DNA of 64,000 nucleotides from Melioribacter roseus (GTDB lineage Bacteria; Bacteroidota; Ignavibacteria; Ignavibacteriales; Melioribacteraceae): NCBI GenBank assembly GCA_020726285.1, contig DYSW01000002.1, positions 93,980 through 157,979 on the forward strand. Reading direction: 5' to 3'. Below are positions 38,346-47,195 of the stretch, in pieces (position 1 is the first letter of the stretch; each line of letters opens with the position of its first letter). The translations under genes were made by a program, and so were the position numbers. The notes under the pieces are model-generated. The model ran no database searches, was not told where the DNA came from, and was given only the letters and a program-made list of their open reading frames with translations.

Positions 38346-39920
38346 ATGGATTTTCCGATTTTAACCCTTATCACATTTCTCCCTATTATTGGGATGATTG
38401 TTATTCTGTTCCTAAAGAGCGAACAAAAAGATGCAATTCGTTATACTGCATTAATCTCCACTGCTCTGCAATTACTTATGGCAGTCTTTTTATTGATGAA
38501 TTTCAATTATCAAGCCGCTGGAATTAATGATGAATCTTCTTTTCAATTTGTTGAAAAAGTAAGATGGATTACTATTCCAAATATTTCTTGGCTTGGCACA
38601 ATTAAAATTGATTACTTCCTTGGAATTGATGGTTTAAGTATCTTAATGGTATTTTTAACAGCTTTTGTATCATTTATTGCTACAATTTCTTCATGGAATA
38701 TTCCAAAGCAAATTAAAGGATATATGGCAATGTTTCTATTGCTTGATGCTGGAATGATGGGAGTTTTCGTTTCTCTTGATTTCTTCCTTTTCTATGTATT
38801 CTGGGAAGTTATGCTTCTCCCAATGTACTTTTTAATTGGTATTTGGGGTGGTCCTCGTAAAGAATATGCTGCAATTAAGTTCTTTATCTATACTTTATTT
38901 GGTAGTATTTTTATACTTCTAACAATGATTGGCTTGTACTTTAGTGCTACCGAAATGGTTGATGGAGTAAGATTACATACTTTCAATTTAGTAGAACTTA
39001 CAAAAGCCGCTTCATATTCTGCAGATGGAATTCTATCAGCTGCTAACCCAAACAACTATCGCTTTATTGCCTACATTTTTCTTTTTGTTGGATTTGCAAT
39101 AAAAATTCCAATGTTCCCTTTCCACACTTGGTTGCCCGATGCTCACGTTGAAGCACCAACACCAATTTCTGTAATTCTTGCTGGAATTCTTCTAAAATTG
39201 GGAACTTACGGTATATTAAGAATTAACTTTGCCATTTTCCCAGAAATAACAGTGCAACTAGCTTGGTGGATTGGTCTATTTGGAGTAATAAATATTATTT
39301 ATGGTGCATTAGTTGCACTTGCTCAAAAGGATTTCAAAAAACTTATTGCATATTCATCCATTTCACACATGGGTTATGTTTTACTTGGAATGGCTTCACT
39401 CTCAGTTACTGGAATTTCCGGTGCTATCTTCCAAATGTTTAATCACGGAACAATTACAGCAATGCTATTCTTGATTGTTGGTGTTATTTATGACAGAGCT
39501 CATACTCGTGGAGTTGAAGAATTTGGTGGTTTAGCAAACAAAATGCCGATTTATACTGGTTTTGTTACAGTAGCTTTCTTTGCGGCTATTGGTTTACCTG
39601 GCTTAAGCGGTTTTATTTCTGAATCGTTAGTTTTCATCGGTGCGTTTGGTTATACCACTACAAGAATACTAACAATTGTGGCATTATTTGGTATTTTGCT
39701 TGGTGCTGCTTATATGCTATGGACTTTACAAAGACTTTTCTTCGGAAAATTCAACGAAAAATGGCAAGCATTAACTGATATAGACACTCGCGAATACATA
39801 ATGTTTATTCCATTAACAATAGTAATTATTTATCTTGGTATTCAACCATCATTGGCATTAGATTTAATGAACACTTCTGTTAAAGCATTTGTTCAATTTA
39901 TTAACACTGCTGGATTTTAG
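38346..39920 (+). CDS. nuoM: NADH-quinone oxidoreductase subunit M
   Basis: A 524-residue antiporter-like subunit with about 14 helices. FYVFWEVMLLPMYFLIGIWG, FPFHTWLPDAHVEAPTPISV and KKLIAYSSISHMGYVLLG are typical of NuoM. It lies between nuoL and nuoN in the usual order. Confidence 0.96.
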   Translation: MDFPILTLITFLPIIGMIVILFLKSEQKDAIRYTALISTALQLLMAVFLLMNFNYQAAGINDESSFQFVEKVRWITIPNISWLGTIKIDYFLGIDGLSILMVFLTAFVSFIATISSWNIPKQIKGYMAMFLLLDAGMMGVFVSLDFFLFYVFWEVMLLPMYFLIGIWGGPRKEYAAIKFFIYTLFGSIFILLTMIGLYFSATEMVDGVRLHTFNLVELTKAASYSADGILSAANPNNYRFIAYIFLFVGFAIKIPMFPFHTWLPDAHVEAPTPISVILAGILLKLGTYGILRINFAIFPEITVQLAWWIGLFGVINIIYGALVALAQKDFKKLIAYSSISHMGYVLLGMASLSVTGISGAIFQMFNHGTITAMLFLIVGVIYDRAHTRGVEEFGGLANKMPIYTGFVTVAFFAAIGLPGLSGFISESLVFIGAFGYTTTRILTIVALFGILLGAAYMLWTLQRLFFGKFNEKWQALTDIDTREYIMFIPLTIVIIYLGIQPSLALDLMNTSVKAFVQFINTAGF

Positions 39921-39947
39921 AAAGATATAAGGAAATTGATATAAATT

Positions 39948-41456
39948 ATGGATTTATCTTATTTTATAACTTCATTAACGTCAATACAACCTGAATTAAT
40001 GGTTTTAGCCACACTTTTGGTTGTACTTGTTTTTGATTTGATTTTTAAACAAAAGAAAACCTTTATCCCATATATTGCTTTAGCTGGGTTAGTGGCTACT
40101 TTCTTTTTTCTAATTAATCAATTCGGAATTTCACAAACAGCATTTATTACATCAGAAGAAACCCAATTTGGAATGTTTTCCCTCGATCCGTTTAGCACTT
40201 TCTTCAAATTTATTATTGTTGTTTCATCTTTCCTTGTCATTCTGATGTCAATCTCTTCTTCCGAAATTAAAAATGTTAATTCCCGTTCTGGCGAATATTA
40301 CACATTAATTTTCGGAATGATTCTTGGAATGATGTTCCTTGCCTCTGCAAACGATTTGATTTTGATTTATATTTCTTTGGAATTATTATCATTATCCTCT
40401 TACGTTCTTGCTGGTTTCCTTAAAAAAGATAGAAGACCATCTGAAGCCGCAATGAAATATTTGATTTTTGGATCAATTTCTTCTGCAATAATGCTGTTCG
40501 GAATTTCTCTCTTTTACGGATTATTTGGAACAACCAATTTGAATGAAATTGCTTCCTTTGGAAGCGTAAGTGGAATGGAAACAATAACTTTAACCATTTC
40601 AACTATTTTCATTTTTGCTGGAATTGGATATAAAATCTCATCCGTTCCTTTTCATTTCTGGACACCTGATGTTTACGAAGGAGCTCCAATTCCAATTACA
40701 GCCTATTTATCAGTCGCAAGTAAATCTGCTGGCTTTGCTCTTCTTGTAAGATTTGTTAGAGTAGGTTTTACAAATACTACTTTAGAAAACGGTTTTTGGA
40801 TGTTATTAGATGGTTTTGATTGGCAATTATTCCTGACTATTATCGCAATTGCAACAATGACGATAGGTAACTTAATTGCTTTATGGCAAGATAATCTTAA
40901 AAGAATGTTAGCTTATTCAAGCATTGCACACGCTGGTTACCTTATAGCTGCTTTAGTAGCCTTTAATAACGAAAGTTTATTAGCAATCCTTGTCTATTTT
41001 ACTTTCTATTTGCTAATGAATTTCGGAGCATTCTATGTAATTATGGTTGTTAAAAACAAACATAATACTGAAGATATTAATGATTATGATGCACTTGGGA
41101 CTACTTCCCCATTCCTTGCAGTAGTAATGACATTTTTCCTATTCTCACTTTCTGGTGTTCCTCCATTCGCTGGATTTATCGGAAAACTTTACATTTTTAT
41201 TGCTTTAGTTGATGCAAAATTACTTGTACTTGCTGTTATTGCTTTGCTAAACTCAACTGTTTCAGTTTACTATTATATGCGAGTTTTGAAACACATGTTT
41301 TTAACTAAAAAAACAGATACTTCTAAAACTGTTGAAGTTGATCTTTTTGATAAAGTGGTTTTATTAGCTTTAGCAATTCCAACTTTGGTATTCGGACTTT
41401 ATTTTAGCGGTGTTGTTAATTTAGCCCAAAATTCAATTAATATCTTAGGGTTTTAA
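39948..41456 (+). CDS. nuoN: NADH-quinone oxidoreductase subunit N
   Basis: A 502-residue antiporter-like subunit with about 14 helices. LIYISLELLSLSSYVLAGF, VPFHFWTPDVYEGAPIPITA and KRMLAYSSIAHAGYLIAALV identify NuoN. Last complex I gene; nuoE, nuoF and nuoG are absent from the cluster. Confidence 0.96.
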   Translation: MDLSYFITSLTSIQPELMVLATLLVVLVFDLIFKQKKTFIPYIALAGLVATFFFLINQFGISQTAFITSEETQFGMFSLDPFSTFFKFIIVVSSFLVILMSISSSEIKNVNSRSGEYYTLIFGMILGMMFLASANDLILIYISLELLSLSSYVLAGFLKKDRRPSEAAMKYLIFGSISSAIMLFGISLFYGLFGTTNLNEIASFGSVSGMETITLTISTIFIFAGIGYKISSVPFHFWTPDVYEGAPIPITAYLSVASKSAGFALLVRFVRVGFTNTTLENGFWMLLDGFDWQLFLTIIAIATMTIGNLIALWQDNLKRMLAYSSIAHAGYLIAALVAFNNESLLAILVYFTFYLLMNFGAFYVIMVVKNKHNTEDINDYDALGTTSPFLAVVMTFFLFSLSGVPPFAGFIGKLYIFIALVDAKLLVLAVIALLNSTVSVYYYMRVLKHMFLTKKTDTSKTVEVDLFDKVVLLALAIPTLVFGLYFSGVVNLAQNSINILGF

Positions 41457-41459
41457 CAC

Positions 41460-41732
41460 ATGAAAAAAGATTACGCTTCAGAATTGTTTAACAATAAAGA
41501 TACCTTTTTTAGGTTTATGTCAAATAAATATCCTGTAAAATATAAATCAAATATATTTTTAAGAGATGTTCAATTTGCTGTTAAAGATTATTATGATATC
41601 AAAAAGGAGAAATTGTCATATACTGAAACTGAAACTATCGCTAAAAGTTTGATGAATAAGTTAGAATCTGAAAACCTTGCTTCCAAATTAACACATCAAT
41701 CTTGGTATTTTCTTTTCTCTCCTCAAGAATAG
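41460..41732 (+). CDS. Conserved-looking small protein of unknown function behind nuoN
   Basis: A 90-residue soluble, charged, probably helical protein that I do not recognise. It starts 3 bases after the nuoN stop and ends just before the bidirectional terminator, so it is the last gene of the nuo transcript. Features seen: an aromatic N-terminal half (SELFNNKDTFFRFMSNKYP), a central KKEKLSYTETETIAKSL helix and a final SWYFLFSPQE. No signal peptide, membrane helix or cysteine motif. A role in complex I assembly is only a guess from position. Confidence 0.6.
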   Translation: MKKDYASELFNNKDTFFRFMSNKYPVKYKSNIFLRDVQFAVKDYYDIKKEKLSYTETETIAKSLMNKLESENLASKLTHQSWYFLFSPQE

Positions 41733-41757
41733 ATTTACTAACAATTTTTCTTATAAA

Positions 41758-41785
41758 AAAAAAGCCACTTGTTAGTGGCTTTTTT
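41758..41785. terminator. Bidirectional terminator between the nuo operon and the endonuclease I gene
   Basis: Twelve-base perfect stem AAAAAAGCCACT with AGTGGCTTTTTT and a 4-base loop, giving T-runs on both strands between convergent genes. Confidence 0.92.
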
Positions 41786-41808
41786 AGTTTTAGTGATAAT
41801 ACAAAATA

Positions 41809-43149
41809 TTACTTTAGCAAAACCATTTTCTTAGTATTATGAAAATCTCCTGCAGAAATAGAATAAAAATAAACACCTGATACTAAATCAGACGCATCAT
41901 AATTGACATTATAAACTCCACTTGGTTGAATTTCATTTACAAGACTTTTTACTTTCTTTCCTAAGATATTGTAAATATTCAATTCAACTCTACTTTCTTC
42001 CATAATTTTATAAGAAATTACAGTAGTAGGATTAAATGGATTTGGATAATTTTGGAAGAGTTTATATTCATTTGGTTCAATATTATCATTATGAATTCCT
42101 ACCGCTGGATTAACATAAATTCTTGAAATAGAATTTACATCTATAGTTTCACCATTTGTTGCAAGAAGATTGCTTACTTTAATATAATAATACGAACCTT
42201 CTGGATAATTTTCATCCATTGTAATTTGAACAAAATGATTATCTCCATTATAACCAACAGAAGCTGAAACAATCGTATTTAATGATTTCATCAACTTATA
42301 ATTTGCAATGTTTTGTGCAGATGTGGCGTTAATTTCTCTTGTGAATTTAACGATGAATTTGGCTGGTGCAATAGCTTGTGCATATTCTATTATAAAATCA
42401 TTTGGTTTGTAAATTCTGTTTGCAAATTCAGGATGATCAATAAAAGGATTTCTGTTATGTTGATAAGATTGAATTACATCATTTCTGTGTCGTTCAAAAG
42501 CATTTGGCGGTTCCGAAGCGTTCCATTGCAACATCGTGCTTAGTTTTCCGAGCATTGGTTCATTAGGTGTGTCGGTGTAATCAACTAATTCTAAATCCAA
42601 AGTTTGAGAACTATATCTTGTTGCTGAATATAGGACTATTCTTCCAATATCACCTTTTCTTGTATCTCCAACTTCCCAAGAATCAGTATCAGCTCGGCAA
42701 TCTGTTTGATAAGTTCCGCCATCGTAGTAAATATTTCCTCCGTTATCAAAATCCTTGTTTCCTCGAGCCGAATTTGTAGAAATATCGGCTGGTTTTAGTT
42801 GGTGAATGTCAGTATAAGCAGTATCACCTACATTTGGGAAACCATGCGAATTTGGCCAAACGTGTTCCCTATTCCATCCACTACCTCCATCATATTCTGA
42901 AGGTCCATCCTTAATATATTGTGTATAAATAAGAATTACATTATTTGAATTTGTTGTATCGGCATCAGAAACACGTAAAATATTCCAAACATCTGTTGAA
43001 GAAGATGTATATGAAAATCTTATATGTCTTCTTGTTAATTTGTGAAGTTCATGTTCCAATTCTGAACCGAAAAGATTGTTTGTTGTTGGGTAATCATTCT
43101 GGGCAAAAGATATTGTGTATAGAATGAAAAATAATATTAGTTTTTGCAT
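41809..43149 (-). CDS. Secreted endonuclease I with type IX secretion sorting domain
   Basis: A 446-residue exported nuclease. A signal peptide (about 1-17, FAQ end) is followed by an EndA/NucM-type His-Me-finger nuclease domain: NREHVWPNS with H96, TDIHQLKPAD and STNSARGNKDFD supply the catalytic and magnesium residues. A linker domain (about 240-350) leads to a C-terminal T9SS type A sorting domain starting NYPNPFNPTTVISYKI and ending VSGVYFYSISAGDFHNTKKM. It is therefore probably released or surface-attached through the type IX system, and could serve nutrient DNA degradation. It ends at the shared terminator. Confidence 0.9.
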   Translation of the reverse strand: MQKLILFFILYTISFAQNDYPTTNNLFGSELEHELHKLTRRHIRFSYTSSSTDVWNILRVSDADTTNSNNVILIYTQYIKDGPSEYDGGSGWNREHVWPNSHGFPNVGDTAYTDIHQLKPADISTNSARGNKDFDNGGNIYYDGGTYQTDCRADTDSWEVGDTRKGDIGRIVLYSATRYSSQTLDLELVDYTDTPNEPMLGKLSTMLQWNASEPPNAFERHRNDVIQSYQHNRNPFIDHPEFANRIYKPNDFIIEYAQAIAPAKFIVKFTREINATSAQNIANYKLMKSLNTIVSASVGYNGDNHFVQITMDENYPEGSYYYIKVSNLLATNGETIDVNSISRIYVNPAVGIHNDNIEPNEYKLFQNYPNPFNPTTVISYKIMEESRVELNIYNILGKKVKSLVNEIQPSGVYNVNYDASDLVSGVYFYSISAGDFHNTKKMVLLK

Positions 43150-43256
43150 TTAATTCTCGTGTATTAATCTTTAAAAAGTTTATATAAATATAATAAAGAA
43201 AGATTAAATTATTATGAACAATTAGAATTCGAAGATTTGACAAAATAATAATTGTG

Positions 43257-43889
43257 CTATAACTTTCTACTTGGGCAATAGTCGGCGATTTTGCAAATTC
43301 CACATTGTGGACGACGTGCAATGCAAACTTTCCTTCCGTGTTGAATTAACCAATGTGTGAAATTTATCCAATCGTTTTCTGGTAGAATTTTCTTTAAATC
43401 TAATTCAATTTTATCTGGATTCGTACTTTTTGTTAATTCAAGTAAATTAGAAATACGTTTTACGTGTGTATCAACGGCAAGTGCTGGAATTCCGAAAGCA
43501 TTTCCAATTACTACACTTGCTGTTTTTCTTCCGACACCAGGTAAATTACAAAGTGCCTCAAAATCTATTGGAACTTTTGAATTATTCTCTTCTTCGAGAA
43601 TTTTACAACAGTTTTGAATATTTCGTGCTTTGTTTTTATAAAATCCTGTGGAAAAAATATCTTTTTCCAATACTGTAACTTCAACTGAATAATAATCAAT
43701 TGGTGATTTATATTTTTTGAACAGATTTTTGGTAACTATATTTACTCTTTCATCGGTGCATTGAGCAGATAATATTGTTGCAATTAATAATTCAAACGGA
43801 TTAGAATAGTTTAATTGTGGATTTGTATTTGGGTACTCTTTTTTAAGTATTTCGACAATCTTAGATAATCTATCTTTTTTTCTATTCAT
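43257..43889 (-). CDS. nth: Endonuclease III
   Basis: DNA glycosylase/AP lyase for oxidised pyrimidines, 210 residues. The helix-hairpin-helix LPGVGRKTASVV carries K122, and VDTHVKR carries the catalytic aspartate D140. The C-terminal [4Fe-4S] loop is CIARRPQCGICKIADYC, with the C-x6-C-x2-C-x5-C spacing. LLIATILSAQCTDERVN opens the domain as usual. The frame extends 18 codons upstream to 43943, but ATG 43889 fits the family N-terminus. Confidence 0.93.
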   Translation of the reverse strand: MNRKKDRLSKIVEILKKEYPNTNPQLNYSNPFELLIATILSAQCTDERVNIVTKNLFKKYKSPIDYYSVEVTVLEKDIFSTGFYKNKARNIQNCCKILEEENNSKVPIDFEALCNLPGVGRKTASVVIGNAFGIPALAVDTHVKRISNLLELTKSTNPDKIELDLKKILPENDWINFTHWLIQHGRKVCIARRPQCGICKIADYCPSRKL

Positions 43890-43996
43890 TTTCTTAAAAA
43901 CTCTATTTTTATTTAATATTAATAAACTAACATAAAAATACAATTTATTATTAAACTAATGATACTTTAAGAAGTATATTAAAAGTTAGTTGAAAT

Positions 43997-44376
43997 ATGC
44001 TTAATAAAAAAAATAAAATAGTGTTTCTATTTTTAATATTCTTAAGTTCTTATAACATTAAATATGCTCAAGCTGACGCTTATTTAGCAACTGCAGAAGT
44101 TATGCCAGCTCCAGTTGGTGGACTTCCAGCGATTTATTCAAAAGTAAAATATCCTAACATTGCTAAACAAGCAGGAATACAAGGAACAGTTTTTGTGATG
44201 GCATTAGTAAACGAAAATGGTGAAGTTGATGATGTTGTTGTTCTATAAGCAATTGGTGGTGGATGTGCAGAAGCAGCGGTTGACGCTATAAAAAAACATA
44301 ATTTACACCTGGAGAAGTAAAAGGTCAAAAAGTAAAAGTTAAAGTTGTTTTACCAATCATTTTCAAACTTAAATAA
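43997..44376 (+). pseudogene. Decayed TonB C-terminal domain protein
   Basis: The first frame gives a signal peptide and PVGGLPAIYSKVKYPNIAKQ, then GIQGTVFVMALVNENGEVDD, a TonB C-terminal domain of the energy-transducer type, ending at TAA 44246. Beyond it the same frame continues AIGGGCAEAAVDAIKK; after a one-base shift in a run of seven A the other frame continues, past a second TAA, as FTPGEVKGQKVKVKVVLPII to a stop at 44374. Restoring two stop codons and one base gives a complete 126-residue domain. A short truncated protein could still be made but would lack the final strand and helix. Confidence 0.82.
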
Positions 44377-44387
44377 GAGAAAATTAC

Positions 44388-45301
44388 ATGAACGCGATAA
44401 TAGATATTTTCAAAAACTTGAAGCTTACAAGAAAAATTCAATTTGGATTTTTAATGATAGCTTTTATCTCAACCCTTTTAGCAGTTAACGATTTTTTTCA
44501 ATTTCAACAATTAGGACAAGTAGGACAAAATATTTTTGATGATTATATAACACCATCTGAAAAAACAAATCTTATTATTGATGATATAAATGAAATTCAG
44601 AAATGGATGCTGAAATTTTCCAATCCAAAGTTCGATGAAAAATTTAATGAAGGACTTCAGGTTGTAAATGATAAAAAAACAAATATTTCTCTAAAATTAG
44701 ATTAATTATTAAAAGAATACAAAGGAACTGAACTCGAGCAATATCTACAAAGTATTAAAAATAATTGGGTTAACTATAATTCTATGGTTGTTGATGGAAT
44801 AATTATAGCGGCGCATCAATGAAATTATATGATATGTCGGCAGAAATAGCCACAACAATGGGAGAAAGTGAAAGTTTAAACCTAAACAACGAAATAAAAG
44901 TCTTTCAGAAAGAAATGAAAGTAAAAGCTGAAATTCTTAAACAAGGTGTTGAGGGACAAGTTGGCAATTCAATAATATTTTTAATAATAGGAATGATTGC
45001 TGGAACATTAACCTTTATATATGTAGCTTTTGTTTTCGGACCTTCAATTACAAAACCAATCATAAAACTAAAAGATATTATTGGTGAATATTCAATTGGT
45101 AAATTTGATAGTGAAATAGTAATTAATCAAAAAGATGAAGTTGGCGAATTAGCACTTATGTTAAGAAATTTAAGAACTGCACAAGATGAAAAAATTCATG
45201 CAGCAAAAGAAATAGCAAAAGGTAATTTTATTCTAGTAAATCCATCTTCAGAATTTGATGAACTTGCATATCGCATTCGGGTTGCCTTTTTTTTATTTTA
45301 A
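44388..45301 (+). pseudogene. Decayed methyl-accepting chemotaxis protein
   Basis: The first part has an N-terminal membrane helix and a four-helix-bundle sensor start (KTNLIIDDINEIQKWMLKFS), stopped by TAA at 44703. The same frame continues with LLKEYKGTELEQYLQSIKNN up to TGA 44820; a frameshift near 44810 leads to the next frame, where the sensor continues (GASMKLYDMSAEIATTMGES), followed by a second membrane helix (about 44960-45030) and a HAMP domain (KPIIKLKDIIGEYSIGKFDS, QKDEVGELALMLRNL). The reading ends at 45301 in AT-rich sequence, so the methylation and signalling domains are missing. At least one stop, one frameshift and a 3' deletion. Confidence 0.8.
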
Positions 45302-45324
45302 AATATTAACAAATTGGAGAATAA

Positions 45325-46098
45325 TTGGAAACATTAAAAAATAAGATTGTTTTTATTACTGGAGCTTCTTCTGGAATAGGTAAATCAACTGCGATAGAAT
45401 TTGCAAAAAATGGAGCATATTTAATAATCACTGCTCGAAGAATTGAAAGAATAAATGAATTAGCTGATTTTATCCGAAAGGAATATGCTGTTAAAGTACT
45501 TCCCTTTCAAATGGATGTAAAAAACTACAAATTAGTCAAAAATGTAATTTCAAATTTACCTTTTGAATGGCAAAATATTGATATCCTTGTAAATAACGCT
45601 GGAATAGGAAGAGGCTTAAATAAACTTCACGAAGATAATGTTGATGGTTGGGAAGAAATGATTGATACAAATATTAAAGGATTGCTTTATGTATCTCGTG
45701 AAATTATTCCTTTAATGGTAAAAAATCAAACCGGACATATAATAAATATTGGTTCAATTGCTGGTCATGAAGCTTATGGTGGCGGAGCAGTTTATTGTGC
45801 AACTAAACATAGTGTTACAGCAATTACCCGCTCAATGAGAATTGAATTGTTAGATAAGGGAATAAGAGTTTCAACAATTGACCCTGGAATGGTTGAAACT
45901 GAATTTAGTTTGGTGCGTTTCTATGGTGATTCTGAAAAAGCTAATAATGTTTATAAAGGTTTAACACCACTTTCTGGAAATGATATTGCAGATGCTGTTA
46001 TTTTTTGTGCAACAAGACCAAAACACACAAATATTAATGAAATGATTATTATGCCGAGTCAGCAAGCTAATGCTTTTATCAACTTTCGAAAAAGCTAA
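45325..46098 (+). CDS. Short-chain dehydrogenase/reductase (YdfG-like)
   Basis: A 257-residue classical SDR. The NADP-binding motif ITGASSGIGKSTAIEFAK has basic residues after the second strand (TARRIER), indicating NADP preference; NNAGIGRG and the catalytic S-Y-K set (INIGSIAG, Y157 and K161 in YCATK) are intact. DPGMVETEFSLVRF matches the YdfG group that oxidises 3-hydroxy acids. The start is TTG, after a GGAGAA site. It converges with apt, overlapping its end by 4 bases. Confidence 0.88.
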   Translation: METLKNKIVFITGASSGIGKSTAIEFAKNGAYLIITARRIERINELADFIRKEYAVKVLPFQMDVKNYKLVKNVISNLPFEWQNIDILVNNAGIGRGLNKLHEDNVDGWEEMIDTNIKGLLYVSREIIPLMVKNQTGHIINIGSIAGHEAYGGGAVYCATKHSVTAITRSMRIELLDKGIRVSTIDPGMVETEFSLVRFYGDSEKANNVYKGLTPLSGNDIADAVIFCATRPKHTNINEMIIMPSQQANAFINFRKS

Positions 46099-46607
46099 TA
46101 CTCAACTAAATATTTTACATCATAGTTTTTAATTGAATTCAATCCATTTAAAAAACTAAGATTAATAATAAAAGATATTTGGCTAACATCTGCTCCGAAC
46201 GATTCTATCAATTTAATTGCTGCGTTTATAGTTCCACCGGTGGCAAGTAAATCATCGTGAATTAGAATTTTGTCTGTTGGCAAAATAGCATCTTCGTGTA
46301 TTTGAATTTTATCCAATCCATATTCAAGTTGATATTCAATTGTTCGGGTTTGTGATGGAAGTTTCCCAGGTTTGCGAATTGGCACAAATCCAACACCTAA
46401 TTTTTCTGCTAAAGCTCCACCAAAAATAAAACCACGAGATTCAATACCAACTACTTTGGTTATCTCTTTATTTTTAGCGAAGTTATATAATTCTTCTAAT
46501 GCAAATTTGAATGCACTTGGTTCAATTAATAATGTAGTAATATCTTTAAAAAGAATACCATCAATTGGAAAATCTTTAATATCTCGAATGTATTTTTTTA
46601 GATCCAT
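46095..46607 (-). CDS. apt: Adenine phosphoribosyltransferase
   Basis: A 170-residue purine salvage enzyme making AMP from adenine and PRPP. IRDIKDFPIDGILFKDITTLL opens the protein, VVGIESRGFIFGGALAEKLG and PIRKPGKLPSQT follow, and the PRPP motif is ILIHDDLLATGGTINAAI. Last gene of the minus-strand run that begins with the histone-like and CapA-like genes; it is 9 bases after the PAP2 gene. Confidence 0.95.
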   Translation of the reverse strand: MDLKKYIRDIKDFPIDGILFKDITTLLIEPSAFKFALEELYNFAKNKEITKVVGIESRGFIFGGALAEKLGVGFVPIRKPGKLPSQTRTIEYQLEYGLDKIQIHEDAILPTDKILIHDDLLATGGTINAAIKLIESFGADVSQISFIINLSFLNGLNSIKNYDVKYLVEY

Positions 46608-46616
46608 TTTGCAATC

Positions 46617-47195
46617 CTAAAATAAATAAACAATATTTGTTACAATAATTCCGACAAATGCTCCCGCAATTAATTGCATTGGCGTGTGAACTTTTAGAAT
46701 TAAGCGTGAAATAAAAACAAGAATAATGACAAATATAAATGGTAGTGAAAACATGCTCCCTGAATACATTAAGTAAGCAAAAGGAATTGACACTCCTAAA
46801 GCATGTGCACTAATTTTCCAGTAAATATTTATTGGAATAATAATTAATGATGAAAATAAATAAACTAACCACAATTTAGAAGCATTTGAAAAATTTCCAG
46901 TTAATTCCACAACAAAATAAGCAAGTAGCGAAAATAAAAGTGCAAAAATATAAGGAATTGTTCTTTGTGATTTTTCAGTAGCGTCATCGTTCATTATTTT
47001 TCCTTTTCTACGCATAAAAACGAAAAATAAAATTGGAAGGATAAATCCAAAAATTGCTGAACTAATAATAATTACTACTTTGTTAGGTTCGTTTGAAATA
47101 TCAAATAAATACCAAAAAATGAACAAATTCATAACTGGCGGAATAAAAATATATGAAATTATTTTAGCTAATAATATTTTGTTCAATTTGATCAT
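46617..47195 (-). CDS. PAP2-like membrane phosphatase
   Basis: A 192-residue membrane protein with about six helices. The second and third PAP2 motifs are recognisable as SAHALGVSIPFAY and SRLILKVHTPMQLIAGAFVG; the first is less clear (ATEKSQRTIPY). PAP2 enzymes dephosphorylate lipid phosphates such as undecaprenyl diphosphate or phosphatidate. The start ATG lies 32 bases inside the preceding dus gene. Divergence of motif 1 leaves activity uncertain. Confidence 0.7.
   Translation of the reverse strand: MIKLNKILLAKIISYIFIPPVMNLFIFWYLFDISNEPNKVVIIISSAIFGFILPILFFVFMRRKGKIMNDDATEKSQRTIPYIFALLFSLLAYFVVELTGNFSNASKLWLVYLFSSLIIIPINIYWKISAHALGVSIPFAYLMYSGSMFSLPFIFVIILVFISRLILKVHTPMQLIAGAFVGIIVTNIVYLF

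Noticed and set aside
43164..43207. Nine-base inverted repeat TTAATCTTT/AAAGATTAA between nth and the endonuclease I gene
   Set aside because: It is pure AT-rich apart from one G-C pair per arm, has a 26-base loop and no T-run at either side, so it is weak as a terminator or operator.
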